A DNA stretch of 64,000 bases from Pseudomonas helvetica (GTDB taxonomy: Bacteria > Pseudomonadota > Gammaproteobacteria > Pseudomonadales > Pseudomonadaceae): NCBI RefSeq assembly GCF_039908645.1, contig NZ_CP150917.1, positions 2,119,501 to 2,183,500 on the forward strand, written 5' to 3'. Below, in pieces: positions 56,360 through 64,000 of the stretch (position 1 is its first letter; the number at the start of each line of letters is the position of its first letter). The position numbers and the translations under genes were made by a program. Below the pieces are notes generated by a model. That model worked only from the letters and a program-made list of their open reading frames with translations. It was not told the DNA's origin and did no database searches.

Positions 56360-56472
56360 GGTGACCCCATCGGTCCCCCCGCAACGATTACCCGTGAACC
56401 TGGTCAGATCCGGAAGGAAGCAGCCACAGCGGGAACATTGTGTGCCGGGGTGTGGCTGGTGGGGTCGCCACC
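56360..56472 (+). ncRNA. ffs: 4.5S signal recognition particle RNA
   Basis: About 113 nt. The closing helix pairs GGTGACCCCA at 56360 with its complement ending at 56472. The apex has the universal SRP domain IV: 'ggtcagatccggaaggaagc' (56402-56421), containing the GGAAG tetraloop region, with 'agcagccacagcgggaac' and 'gtgtgccggggtg' completing the symmetric and asymmetric loops. It works with Ffh in co-translational membrane targeting. Ends are estimated from base pairing; the true 5' end may lie some bases upstream. Confidence 0.93.
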
Positions 56473-56583
56473 TTAACGCCAAGCCTTCATTCGCAAGGCT
56501 TGTGATCCTCAAAAAAATCCAGAATTTTTATCTCATTGATCTTTCCTGGTCGATGCCTTGCTTCGTCCAAAATAACCTCGCCG

Positions 56584-56952
56584 TCATTCCGAAAGAGCAA
56601 ATACCCGCAACCGATGCCCATCCGGATCGAGCGCCACGAAGGTGTAGCCGAAATCCAGCTCAATCGGCTCTTGGGCGATGCGCAGCCCTTGTGCGGTCCA
56701 TGCGGCGTACAGCGTGTCAACTGCCTGTTGGTCGGCCACCGAGAATCCCAGTTCGCCGCCACCACCCGCCGCTTCGGCTGCAGGTTCCACGGTGTGCCTG
56801 GACCACAGCCCAAGTTTTACACCCGAATCAAGAATGAACAGCGCAAAGGTCGGTTGCAGTTCAACCGGTGGTTTGTCGAGCAGGCGGCTATAGAAGTTGG
56901 CGCTGGTGGCGGGGCTGTCGACGTACAGCAGCAGGTAATGTTGGGCGTTCAT
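56584..56952 (-). CDS. VOC-superfamily (glyoxalase/bleomycin-resistance fold) protein
   Basis: 122 aa, two beta-alpha-beta-beta-beta modules. 'HYLLLYVDSPATSANFYSRLL' at the N-terminus and 'FVALDPDGHRLRVFAL' at the C-terminus are typical of VOC proteins; 'LDPDGHRLRV' marks the usual metal-binding end. It could be a dioxygenase/lyase-type enzyme or a drug-binding protein; the substrate cannot be told. Stand-alone gene on the minus strand between the 4.5S RNA and an XRE regulator. Confidence 0.85.
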   Translation of the reverse strand: MNAQHYLLLYVDSPATSANFYSRLLDKPPVELQPTFALFILDSGVKLGLWSRHTVEPAAEAAGGGGELGFSVADQQAVDTLYAAWTAQGLRIAQEPIELDFGYTFVALDPDGHRLRVFALSE

Positions 56953-57029
56953 GGCGACTCCGATGTCGTTGGCGTTGATGGCTCAAGCCTAAACGGTCGG
57001 TCTGTCAGTTTCTGTCAGTAGTCGATAGC

Positions 57030-57079
57030 AAAAGAGCAGGCAGGTGTATCAATCCAATACACCTGCCTGCTCTTTTTTG
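57030..57079. terminator. Strong bidirectional terminator
   Basis: A 17-pair perfect stem (AGAGCAGGCAGGTGTAT with its complement) with a seven-base loop, flanked by AAAA and TTTTTT. It ends the XRE gene on the minus strand and insulates the VOC gene. Confidence 0.93.
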
Positions 57080-57088
57080 TTTCTGGCT

Positions 57089-57403
57089 CTAAGGCTTGGA
57101 CAAGGCCTGGTCTACCGCCGCGATCAGCTTTCCCAGATCCTTCGGGGTGGCTTTGTGTATGACACCGAACAAATACGCTCGCTGTTCGTCTTCGTCGCCA
57201 AGATCGGCAAAAAACGCTTTGAGCTTCACTCCCAGCACATCGGCAAGCATGAACAGGGCTTCCACGCTGGGGGTATAGGTGCCGGTTTCGAAGCGGCTGA
57301 TGGTTTTGGGGTCAAAACCGGTTTTTTCACCGAGTTCAGCCTGAGTAAGCCCCGCCACCTTGCGATAGCGTCTTATGGCTGGACCCAAACTTGAAATTTG
57401 CAT
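57089..57403 (-). CDS. XRE-family helix-turn-helix regulator
   Basis: 104 aa. N-terminal HTH_3 domain (about 5-62; 'IRRYRKVAGLTQAELGEKTG', 'KTISRFETGTYTPSVEALF') and an unassigned helical C-terminus ('GVIHKATPKDLGKLIAAVDQ'). No adjacent toxin or phage gene, so it is not clearly an antitoxin or phage repressor. Transcribed away from the diguanylate cyclase/phosphodiesterase gene, with a long non-coding stretch between them. Confidence 0.82.
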   Translation of the reverse strand: MQISSLGPAIRRYRKVAGLTQAELGEKTGFDPKTISRFETGTYTPSVEALFMLADVLGVKLKAFFADLGDEDEQRAYLFGVIHKATPKDLGKLIAAVDQALSKP

Positions 57404-57893
57404 CGCTCAATTCCCATTTAGAATCAAGAACTTAACGATAGATTTTTGCATTAGACAACTGCATGATCCATCACCTTGCTTTGCAAAATGTGATGTATTT
57501 CGTAGAATCCCCGTTTCGTACAGGCATTTGGTGACCTGGCTTCATAAGTCCAGGCAATGTGAGACGGCCAGCATTGCGTTACCTCGCAGGGTGTGCAGAG
57601 ACGCCGCCGACGACGCGAAATGCCGTTTCAATATTACCAGAGTCGGTGTTTTTGGCGTGCCTGTACGAGGCCTCTGAGCCTAGTTGATCTTCGTTTGTTC
57701 GGGGGCCATCAAATGCTGTTCATGGAGTTTTAACGTGCATCTGAATTTGCCGGCCCGCTCTTTTACAAGGATGTTGCCCTGGCAGCATCACGCGCTGCGA
57801 CCCTCTGCGCAGTGCCGCATCCTTCAAAACATCTCTTCCGGGCGTTGTGCGCTGGTCGAGCGGTACAACCGCTAGCCACAGTGAGCCGGACTC
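57404..57893. other. 490-base non-coding region upstream of the GGDEF-EAL gene
   Basis: No credible ORF and lower GC than its surroundings. Contains a nested palindrome CATCAC...TTGC-TTT-GCAA...GTGATG (57469-57495) close to the XRE gene, and an 11-base inverted repeat TCGTACAGGCA / TGCCTGTACGA (57516-57526 and 57658-57668) bounding about 150 bases. The first palindrome could be an XRE operator. It could also hide an untranslated leader or small RNA, but I see no terminator to support one. Confidence 0.5.
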
Positions 57894-59594
57894 ATGGATG
57901 AGAAGTACCGCAGGGCCGTAGATGCAGCCGCCATTTTTTCCGAGACAGACCTGGCGGGGCGCATTACTTACGTCAACGATTTGTTTTGCGCAGTGTCTGG
58001 CTACAGTCGCGAGGAGTTGTTGGGGGCCAATCACCGCATCCTCAATTCAGGTCTGCATCCTGACGACTTCTTCACAACGATGTGGCGCACGGTTGCCCTG
58101 GGCAAAGTCTGGAAGGGCGAAATCTGCAACCGGTCCAAAGACGGTAGCCTGAATTGGGTCGACAGCACCATGGTGCCGGTGCTGGATGAGTCGACCGGAC
58201 GGGTTCATCGGTATCTGTCGATTTGCTTCGATATCAGTGAAAAGCGGCAGTTGCTGCACTCACTGCAATGGCGGGTCGGCCATGACGTCCTGACCGGCCT
58301 GCCCAATCGGGCGTATCTCTCCGATTTGCTCGAGCAGGCCCTGGATTACTCCCGCGTCGAGAAGGTGCCGTTGGCGGTGTGCATGCTTGACCTCGACGGC
58401 TTCAAGGCGGTCAATGACGGCTATGGTCACGCCAGCGGCGACTTGTTGCTGGTCGAGGTGGCCAAGCGTCTGCGCACCATCGTTCGCGGCGAGGATGTGG
58501 TGGCGCGGCTGGCCGGGGACGAGTTCGTGCTGATCTTGCGGTTTGTACGCGATATGCCGGAATTGCGCGCGGCGCTGCATCGCGTGCTCGAGGCGATCTC
58601 TGCGCCGTACTCGATTCTGGGCAAGGACATCAATGTGTTTGCCAGCATCGGTGTCACGTTGTTCCCGGTCGATAGCGAAGATGCGGAAACCCTGCTGCGC
58701 CATGCCGATCAGGCAATGTACGTGGCCAAGCAGAGCGGGCGTAACCGTTTCCACCTGTTTGATGTGGTGCGCGACCAAGAGGTCAAGGCCACTCACCAGA
58801 CGGTTGCGCGGGTGCGTCAGGCTTTGCTCAACGATGAGCTGCGCCTGCATTTTCAGCCCAAGGTCAATATGCGCTGCGGTGCGGTGGTTGGTTTCGAGGC
58901 GCTGCTGCGCTGGGAGCACCCGCAGGATGGCCTGGTGCCGCCCAGGGAGTTTCTGCCGTTTGTCGAGGAGACGGACCTGATCGTCGATATTGGCGAGTGG
59001 GTGATGGAGCAGGTTCTGGCGCAGTTGTCGCGATGGCAAAAGAACGGTCAACGCTGGCCGGTCAGCGTCAACATCGCTGCCCGGCATTTTCAGCGGGCGG
59101 ACTTTTTTGATCGGCTCAAGACCGTGCTTGCACGGCACGCCTGGGTCGCGCCCCAGTTGCTTGACCTGGAGATTGTCGAGTCGGTGGCGATCGAGAATAT
59201 TCAGCACGTCAGCACCTGCCTGCAGGCCTGCCAGGCGCTGGGCGTGAGGTTTTCCCTGGGAGATTTTGGCACGGGTTATTCGTCGCTGAGTTACCTCAAG
59301 CGTCTGCACACGCAAACCATCAAGATCGATAAGTCATTTGTGCGCGACATACTGCATGATCGCGATGATCTGGCGTTGACCACCGCAGTCATTGGTCTTG
59401 CCCGGGCGTTTGGGCGAGAGGTGATCGCCGAGGGCCTGGAAAGCATCGAGCATGGCGAGTTGCTGTTGCGCCTGGGCTGTGAGGTAGCGCAGGGCTATTT
59501 CATTGCGCGGCCGATGCCGGCCAGCGAGGTGCCGGGCTGGGTCGAGGCCTTCGTCGCACCAACCCGGTGGCAGACACTGGACCAGGCGGTCTGA
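57894..59594 (+). CDS. PAS - GGDEF - EAL c-di-GMP turnover protein
   Basis: 566 aa, no transmembrane segment. PAS domain (about 10-115, 'GRITYVNDLFCAVSGYSREEL'; key part ITYVND), GGDEF domain (about 130-290) with the variant motif AGDEF at about 207-211, and EAL domain (about 310-555) with 'FEALLRWEHP' (335-337), metal-binding Asn and Glu in 'SVNIAARHF' and 'LEIVESVA', Lys in 'KIDKSFVRD' and Glu in 'VIAEGLESIEH'. The second metal motif, normally DDFGTGYS, reads GDFGTGYS with Gly456 in place of the first Asp. The phosphodiesterase may therefore be impaired or altered, and the protein could be a cyclase, a weak phosphodiesterase or a c-di-GMP sensor. An in-frame stop lies at 57882, so the start is correct within a few residues. 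Confidence 0.88.
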   Translation: MDEKYRRAVDAAAIFSETDLAGRITYVNDLFCAVSGYSREELLGANHRILNSGLHPDDFFTTMWRTVALGKVWKGEICNRSKDGSLNWVDSTMVPVLDESTGRVHRYLSICFDISEKRQLLHSLQWRVGHDVLTGLPNRAYLSDLLEQALDYSRVEKVPLAVCMLDLDGFKAVNDGYGHASGDLLLVEVAKRLRTIVRGEDVVARLAGDEFVLILRFVRDMPELRAALHRVLEAISAPYSILGKDINVFASIGVTLFPVDSEDAETLLRHADQAMYVAKQSGRNRFHLFDVVRDQEVKATHQTVARVRQALLNDELRLHFQPKVNMRCGAVVGFEALLRWEHPQDGLVPPREFLPFVEETDLIVDIGEWVMEQVLAQLSRWQKNGQRWPVSVNIAARHFQRADFFDRLKTVLARHAWVAPQLLDLEIVESVAIENIQHVSTCLQACQALGVRFSLGDFGTGYSSLSYLKRLHTQTIKIDKSFVRDILHDRDDLALTTAVIGLARAFGREVIAEGLESIEHGELLLRLGCEVAQGYFIARPMPASEVPGWVEAFVAPTRWQTLDQAV

Positions 59595-59597
59595 GGC

Positions 59598-60356
59598 TTA
59601 CTGGTCGGCCAGGGTCGGTTCGTTGGTTCCGGTGTAGAGCCTGATGATGTCGTCGACTTCCCCGGACATTTTCATCTTGAGCAGCGTTTGCAGAATCAAC
59701 TGGACCGGCAGTCTTGGGTCGTTACGCACGTAGCAGCCGACGTTTTGCTCCTGCAACACCGCGACTGCCCGCAATGGCCGGTCGGGCAACAGTTGCAGGT
59801 TGACCCAGTCCAGGGCCCATTGATTGCTGACGGCGTAGTGATTACGGCCGGCCGCCAGTTTTTTCAGCACGAGTTCCTGGTTGCGTGCGTCGTCGCGCTT
59901 GAGTTGGCCGTTGTCGAAGAGTGGTTGCAGGGTCGGGTAGCTGTAGCCGAGTACGGTGCCGATCGACTGCACAGGAAGGCTGGCAGGGATGACCGAGGCA
60001 GGAGAGCCTTGCGTGCTGACCAGCACGTCGCGTTGAAACCACAACGGAACGCTCCAGAGATAGTCTGCGGACTGATTTGGTAGCCAGGACTGCGCCGCGT
60101 AGCAGCGGATGTCGATTTCCCCGTGCTCCATGGCGCTCTGCACACGTGCGCGGGCCAGCACGTGAAACTCGGCCGGCAGTCCCAGTTGTGTGGCCAGGCT
60201 GAGCATCACGTCGTACAGAATGCCTTGGGTCGGTCGGCCATGATCGATTTGCACCATGGGCATCGCCCAGCTGTCGGTGATCGCAAAGCGCAAGGGTGCA
60301 GGCGCGCTGGTAGCGCTGACGCTGATCAACAACAAAGCCCCCAAGGCTGAACGCAT
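59598..60356 (-). CDS. Periplasmic solute-binding protein (SBP_bac_3-like)
   Basis: 252 aa. Short signal peptide ('MRSALGALLLISVSATSA'), then a bilobal family-3-type binding domain: 'LRFAITDSWAMPMVQIDHG' near the start, 'GILYDVMLSLATQLGLP' and 'LGYSYPTLQPLFDNGQL'. No ABC permease or ATPase gene is nearby, so it is an orphan that may work with a distant transporter or as a sensor. Its 3' end is 3 bases from the opposing GGDEF-EAL stop. Ligand unknown; amino acid-like ligands are typical. Confidence 0.8.
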   Translation of the reverse strand: MRSALGALLLISVSATSAPAPLRFAITDSWAMPMVQIDHGRPTQGILYDVMLSLATQLGLPAEFHVLARARVQSAMEHGEIDIRCYAAQSWLPNQSADYLWSVPLWFQRDVLVSTQGSPASVIPASLPVQSIGTVLGYSYPTLQPLFDNGQLKRDDARNQELVLKKLAAGRNHYAVSNQWALDWVNLQLLPDRPLRAVAVLQEQNVGCYVRNDPRLPVQLILQTLLKMKMSGEVDDIIRLYTGTNEPTLADQ

Positions 60357-60502
60357 AAATTCTCCAGCAAAAAGACCGGCAGGAGCCGATTAAAACGGAT
60401 CCAAATACCAGCTTAGCCAGATTAGCCGAGCACACCGGATGCAATTTTGGCCTTGCTCCGCTAGCATTACCCGCTTCCGCTTCCCAGATGCGACGGTTTT
60501 CG

Positions 60503-62608
60503 ATGAGTTATCAGGTTCTTGCACGTAAATGGCGTCCGCGCTCGTTCCGCGAAATGGTCGGCCAGACCCATGTGCTCAAGGCTCTGATCAATGCCTTGGA
60601 CAGCCAGCGGCTGCACCACGCCTATCTTTTTACCGGCACCCGCGGTGTGGGCAAGACCACCATCGCGCGGATCATTGCCAAATGTCTGAACTGTGAGACA
60701 GGTATCACTTCGACGCCGTGTGGCGAGTGCTCTGTGTGCCGCGAAATCGATGAAGGGCGCTTTGTCGACCTGATCGAGATCGACGCCGCGAGCCGGACCA
60801 AGGTCGAGGACACCCGTGAGCTACTCGATAACGTGCAGTACGCGCCGAGCCGTGGGCGCTTCAAGGTCTACCTGATCGACGAAGTGCACATGCTCTCCAG
60901 CCATTCCTTCAATGCGCTGTTGAAAACCCTCGAAGAGCCGCCGCCCTACGTCAAGTTCATCCTGGCGACCACCGACCCGCAGAAACTTCCTGCAACGATT
61001 CTGTCGCGGTGCCTGCAATTCTCGCTGAAAAACATGACGCCGGAGCGCGTGGTCGAGCATTTGACCCATGTGCTGAGCGTCGAGAATGTGCCGTTCGAAG
61101 ACGATGCGCTGTGGCTGTTGGGCCGCGCTGCCGACGGTTCGATGCGCGATGCGATGAGCCTCACCGACCAGGCCATCGCCTTCGGTGAAGGCAAGGTCAT
61201 GGCGGCCGACGTGCGGGCGATGCTCGGCACGCTCGATCATGGTCAGGTCTACGATGTCCTGCACGCGCTGCTCGATGGCGACGCCAAGGCGTTGCTCGAA
61301 GCGGTGCGGCATCTGGCAGAGCAGGGCCCGGACTGGAATGGCGTGCTGTCGGAAATTCTTAACGTGCTGCACCGCGTCGCGATTGCCCAGGCCTTGCCTG
61401 AAGGCGTCGATAACGGTCATGGCGACCGCGACCGGGTGTTGGCGCTGGCTCAGGCCTTGCCAGCCGAAGACGTGCAGTTCTATTACCAGATGGGCTTGAT
61501 TGGTCGCCGCGATTTGCCGCTGGCGCCGGACCCGCGCGGCGGATTCGAAATGGTCTTGCTGCGAATGCTCGCGTTCCGTCCGGCAGACACTGCAGACGCG
61601 CCGAGGCAGCCGCTAAAGCCAGTGGGGATCAGCCAGGCCACAGTTGATTCCGCAAACTCAGTGGCTGGCGCACCGCGTGTTGCGCCGGTAATCGCGCCCG
61701 CACCCGTTACCGCTGCGCCTGCCGCGGCGCCGCTTCAACCGGTTGCCGAGGTGGTTGCACCAGCGCCGGCACCTGAGCCTGTTGCTCCGGTGGTCGTGCC
61801 TGCGCCGGTGGTCGAAGCGGTGGCTGAACCCGTGGCCATTGTCGAAGAAGTCGTCGACTTGCCCTGGAACGATCCGGTAGAGCCTGAGATCGTCCAGCAA
61901 CCGGCTGTCGAGCCGGTGCTGGAGACGACTGCCGAGCAGCCTGACCTGACGCCAATGCCGACGGCGACTCCGGACAGCGTTGTACCCGATGCGCCTTCGA
62001 TAGCCGCAGCGCCGATTCCCGAGCCGTCGGTGGCTGACATCGACGCCGCCACGCCGGGAATGGACCTGGATGACGAGCCGCTGGACGAGGACTACATCGA
62101 GCCGGACATGGATTCGGCCTATAGTTACCTCGATGAGCTGGCCAGTGAGCACGCCGCAGAACCCGCGCCGGCCCCCGAACCTGAACCGGCTGCGATGCCG
62201 GCCACAGGGCTGGCATTGCAATGGCTGGAGCTGTTCCCGAAATTGCCGATTTCCGGCATGACCGGCAGCATCGCCGCCAACTGCACGCTGATTGCCGTCG
62301 ATGGTGACCACTGGTTGCTGCACCTGGACCCGGCCCACAGCGCGCTGTTCAACGCAACTCAACAACGCCGGCTGAACGATGCGCTGAACCAGTATCACCA
62401 GCGCACCCTGACGGTGAGCATCGAGCTGATCAAGCCTGAGCAGGAAACCCCGGCCCAGGCGGCTTCGCGTCGACGTGCCGACCGCCAGCGCGAGGCTGAG
62501 GATTCGATCCACGGCGATCCGTTCATCCAGCAAATGATGCAACAGTTCGGCGCGGTGATCCGTAACGATACTATTGAACCTGTCGAGGCTCTGGTCAGCC
62601 AGGGCTAA
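60503..62608 (+). CDS. dnaX: DNA polymerase III tau/gamma subunit
   Basis: 701 aa. AAA+ clamp-loader ATPase: Walker A 'GTRGVGKTTIARI' near 47-59, zinc-binding 'CLNCETGITSTPCGECSVC' near 64-82, 'EVHMLSSHSFNALLKTLEEP' (Walker B region, 127-146) and sensor 'TTDPQKLPATILSRC'. Domain III runs to about 370. A long Ala/Pro/Glu-rich linker (about 385-570) leads to a C-terminal tau domain (about 575-701) that binds DnaB helicase and the polymerase. No A-rich slippery heptamer like that of E. coli is evident, so a gamma form may not be made by that route. ATG 60503 is preferred to the upstream ATG at 60488. Confidence 0.95.
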   Translation: MSYQVLARKWRPRSFREMVGQTHVLKALINALDSQRLHHAYLFTGTRGVGKTTIARIIAKCLNCETGITSTPCGECSVCREIDEGRFVDLIEIDAASRTKVEDTRELLDNVQYAPSRGRFKVYLIDEVHMLSSHSFNALLKTLEEPPPYVKFILATTDPQKLPATILSRCLQFSLKNMTPERVVEHLTHVLSVENVPFEDDALWLLGRAADGSMRDAMSLTDQAIAFGEGKVMAADVRAMLGTLDHGQVYDVLHALLDGDAKALLEAVRHLAEQGPDWNGVLSEILNVLHRVAIAQALPEGVDNGHGDRDRVLALAQALPAEDVQFYYQMGLIGRRDLPLAPDPRGGFEMVLLRMLAFRPADTADAPRQPLKPVGISQATVDSANSVAGAPRVAPVIAPAPVTAAPAAAPLQPVAEVVAPAPAPEPVAPVVVPAPVVEAVAEPVAIVEEVVDLPWNDPVEPEIVQQPAVEPVLETTAEQPDLTPMPTATPDSVVPDAPSIAAAPIPEPSVADIDAATPGMDLDDEPLDEDYIEPDMDSAYSYLDELASEHAAEPAPAPEPEPAAMPATGLALQWLELFPKLPISGMTGSIAANCTLIAVDGDHWLLHLDPAHSALFNATQQRRLNDALNQYHQRTLTVSIELIKPEQETPAQAASRRRADRQREAEDSIHGDPFIQQMMQQFGAVIRNDTIEPVEALVSQG

Positions 62609-62675
62609 TAACTGAAGGTGTTCGGCCCACTGGGCCGGGCGCTGTTTTGATCCAAGTACTTTTGAGGTGATTCCC

Positions 62676-63014
62676 ATGATGAAAGGTGGCATGGCCGGCC
62701 TGATGAAGCAGGCGCAGCAGATGCAGGAAAAAATGGCCAAGATGCAGGAAGAGCTGGCCAACGCCGAAGTCACCGGTAAAGCCGGTGGCGATATGGTCAC
62801 CGTGGTGATGACCGGTCGTCACGACGTCAAGCGCGTGACCATCGATCCAAGCCTGGTCGAAGGCCTGAGCGAGGACGACAAGGAGATGCTGGAGGCCGTG
62901 TTCGCCGCCGCCGTCAACGACGCCGTCCGCAAGATCGAAGCCAACAGCCAGGACAAAATGTCCGGCATGACCGCAGGCATGCAACTGCCGCCGGGCATGA
63001 AACTGCCATTCTGA
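62676..63014 (+). CDS. ybaB: YbaB/EbfC-family nucleoid-associated protein
   Basis: 112 aa. Starts '[20 protein letters not shown]' and has the family segment '[21 protein letters not shown]'. Dimeric DNA-binding protein of the tweezers-like YbaB/EbfC family. Placed between dnaX and recR as in most gamma-proteobacteria. A GAGGTG site precedes the ATG pair at 62676/62679. Confidence 0.95.
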   Translation: MMKGGMAGLMKQAQQMQEKMAKMQEELANAEVTGKAGGDMVTVVMTGRHDVKRVTIDPSLVEGLSEDDKEMLEAVFAAAVNDAVRKIEANSQDKMSGMTAGMQLPPGMKLPF

Positions 63015-63039
63015 TTCGCTGACGCGTCGGATGCTCTAC

Positions 63040-63074
63040 AAAAATGCCAGGCACTCAGCCTGGCATTTTTGTTT
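63040..63074 (+). terminator. ybaB terminator
   Basis: Stem AAAATGCCAGGC / GCCTGGCATTTT with a 5-base loop and trailing T-rich stretch, 26 bases after the ybaB stop. It is followed by a REPIN, so recR may have its own promoter. Confidence 0.88.
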
Positions 63075-63095
63075 CTGTGACACAAAGTTCGTTTT

Positions 63096-63242
63096 TGTGG
63101 CGAGAGGGCTTGTCGGAACGCCGCACCGCCCCGTTCGGCTGCGAAGCAGCCGTAATTCAGGCAATCGTGTTCTTTCAGGAGCGTAGCATTGTCTGGATTG
63201 CGACCGCTTCGCGCTCGAACGGGGGCAAGCCCCCTCGCCACA
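63096..63242. repeat. REPIN between ybaB and recR
   Basis: Arms 'tgtggcgagagggcttgtcgg' type (from 63096) and 'gggggcaagccccctcgcca' ending at 63242. The arms differ slightly, as at 24780-24927, and fit the ggggcttgcccc subfamily. Confidence 0.85.
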
Positions 63243-63336
63243 GTGAAAGCAAAATCATTGCTGCAGATGAGCATTTGACGCTGGCCAGAGGCGCGGGTAT
63301 AAACCGCGTCTTGTTGATATGTCGGACGTTTCCCCC

Positions 63337-63939
63337 ATGAGCTTCAGCCCTTTGATTCGCCAACTGATCGACGCCTTGCGCACCTTGCCCGGTGTCGGTC
63401 AGAAAACCGCCCAGCGCATGGCGTTGCAACTGCTCGAGCGTGATCGCAGCGGCGGCTCGCGGCTGGCGCTGGCCCTGAGTCAGGCCATGGAAGGGGTCGG
63501 TCATTGCCGACTGTGCCGCACACTGACCGAAGACGATCTGTGCCCGCAATGCGCGGACCCTCGCCGCGACGACACCTTACTGTGCGTGGTCGAAGGGCCG
63601 ATGGATGTCTACGCCGTGGAGCAGACCGGGTTTCGCGGTCGCTACTTCGTGCTCAAGGGGCATTTGTCGCCACTCGACGGTCTGGGGCCGGAAGCCATCG
63701 GCATTCCGCAATTGCTGGCGCGGATCGAAGAGGCGGGTACGTTCACTGAAGTCATCCTGGCCACCAACCCGACGGTTGAAGGTGAAGCGACAGCGCACTA
63801 CATCGCCCAGTTGCTCAGCAATAAAGGCCTGATTGCTTCACGCATCGCCCATGGTGTGCCGTTGGGTGGCGAGCTTGAACTGGTGGATGGCGGGACATTG
63901 GCCCACTCCTTCGCGGGGCGTAAGCCAATCGTGTTGTAA
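63337..63939 (+). CDS. recR: Recombination mediator protein RecR
   Basis: 200 aa. Helix-hairpin-helix ('[20 protein letters not shown]', about 13-32), C4 zinc finger ('[16 protein letters not shown]', about 57-72), TOPRIM domain ('[17 protein letters not shown]', about 82-98) and C-terminal Walker-B-like segment. Works with RecF and RecO to load RecA on gapped DNA. The start is ATG 63337 ('[16 protein letters not shown]'); the earlier ATG at 63319 adds six residues without family support. Confidence 0.95.
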   Translation: MSFSPLIRQLIDALRTLPGVGQKTAQRMALQLLERDRSGGSRLALALSQAMEGVGHCRLCRTLTEDDLCPQCADPRRDDTLLCVVEGPMDVYAVEQTGFRGRYFVLKGHLSPLDGLGPEAIGIPQLLARIEEAGTFTEVILATNPTVEGEATAHYIAQLLSNKGLIASRIAHGVPLGGELELVDGGTLAHSFAGRKPIVL

Positions 63940-63940
63940 C

Positions 63941-64000
63941 TGTGGCGAGGGAGCTTGCTCCCGTTCGGCCGCGAAGCGGTCGTAATCCGGCAATCGCGTT
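63941..64000. repeat. Left arm of a REP/REPIN element at the window end
   Basis: 'tgtggcgagggagcttgctc' starting near 63942, followed by 'gcgaagcggtcgtaatc', as in the other elements. The partner arm would lie beyond the window. Confidence 0.75.

Noticed and set aside
56478..56500. Terminator for the 4.5S RNA gene (CAAGCCT...AGGCTTG hairpin)
   Set aside because: The stem is real but no U-run follows; the RNA 3' end is probably set by processing or another signal, so I did not list it.
57089..57403. XRE protein as an antitoxin or phage repressor
   Set aside because: No toxin-sized partner gene, no integrase, no att-like repeats and no phage genes nearby.
57684..57875. Possible 63-codon gene before the GGDEF-EAL gene
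   Set aside because: Low-quality translation, no ribosome site and no similarity to known small proteins; treated as non-coding.
60503..62608. Programmed -1 frameshift in dnaX making the gamma subunit
   Set aside because: I found no A-AAA-AAG type slippery sequence; no claim made beyond noting its absence.

Overview
The window is a high-GC chromosomal segment from a Pseudomonas of the P. fluorescens group. This rests on gene content and order (cmaX-crfX-cmpX-sigX-oprF, the smc-zipA-ligA block, rmf next to pyrD and rlmKL), a cysteine-free OprF with a Pro/Ala-rich linker, and many REP/REPIN palindromes of the 'gtggcgagggagcttgctccc' type. I see no phage, IS transposase, tRNA, rRNA operon, CRISPR array or toxin island. 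It is mostly core and metabolic genome, and the unusual content is regulatory.

Layout. (1) 1-8.7 kb: a GntR-controlled propionate (2-methylcitrate) operon, pmiR-prpB-prpC-acnD-prpF-prpD, with TGTCGACA palindromes at its promoter. (2) 8.7-13.2 kb: divergent ppsR and ppsA (PEP synthase and its regulatory kinase/phosphorylase), then an alpha/beta hydrolase. (3) 13.3-18.1 kb: a Rieske protein, rraA, and the envelope-stress set cmaX-crfX-cmpX-sigX-oprF. (4) 18.2-30.0 kb, minus strand: a complete assimilatory nitrate regulon, nasS-nasT / nasA-Ser/Thr kinase / nirB-nirD-nasC-cobA. (5) 30.4-41.9 kb: pyrD, rmf, rlmKL, a CHASE-PAS-GGDEF protein, dacB, yggL, a BenE-type transporter and a GntR regulator. 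(6) 42-48.1 kb, minus strand: a purine-degradation operon, xdhA-xdhB-xdhC-guaD. (7) 48.4-56.2 kb: a GntR regulator fused tightly to smc, then zipA and ligA. (8) 56.3-64 kb: 4.5S RNA, a VOC protein, an XRE regulator, a PAS-GGDEF-EAL protein, a periplasmic binding protein, dnaX, ybaB, recR.

How the genes work together. The prp operon turns propionyl-CoA into pyruvate and succinate, and the neighbouring ppsA/ppsR pair can carry pyruvate on to PEP. In the nitrate block, NasA imports nitrate, NasC reduces it to nitrite, NirBD reduces nitrite to ammonium, and CobA makes the siroheme precursor NirB needs. NasS (nitrate sensor) and NasT (ANTAR antiterminator) control it. Reading the minus strand, I find the same upstream design three times: a -24/-12 sigma-54 promoter, two stem-loops with A1/G4 hexaloops (the ANTAR target signature), and a terminator. 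It occurs in front of nirB, in front of nasA and, less expectedly, in front of nasS itself. This implies that NasST feeds back on its own synthesis, and it is the most interesting signal in the window. A 144-bp inverted-repeat element sits directly against the nasS promoter. In the purine block, two near-identical operators (TGACTT-N3-GGTCA) lie upstream of xdhA.

Limits: all calls come from reading the sequence and remembered family knowledge, with no searches or folding run. Statements about P. aeruginosa gene order are from memory.
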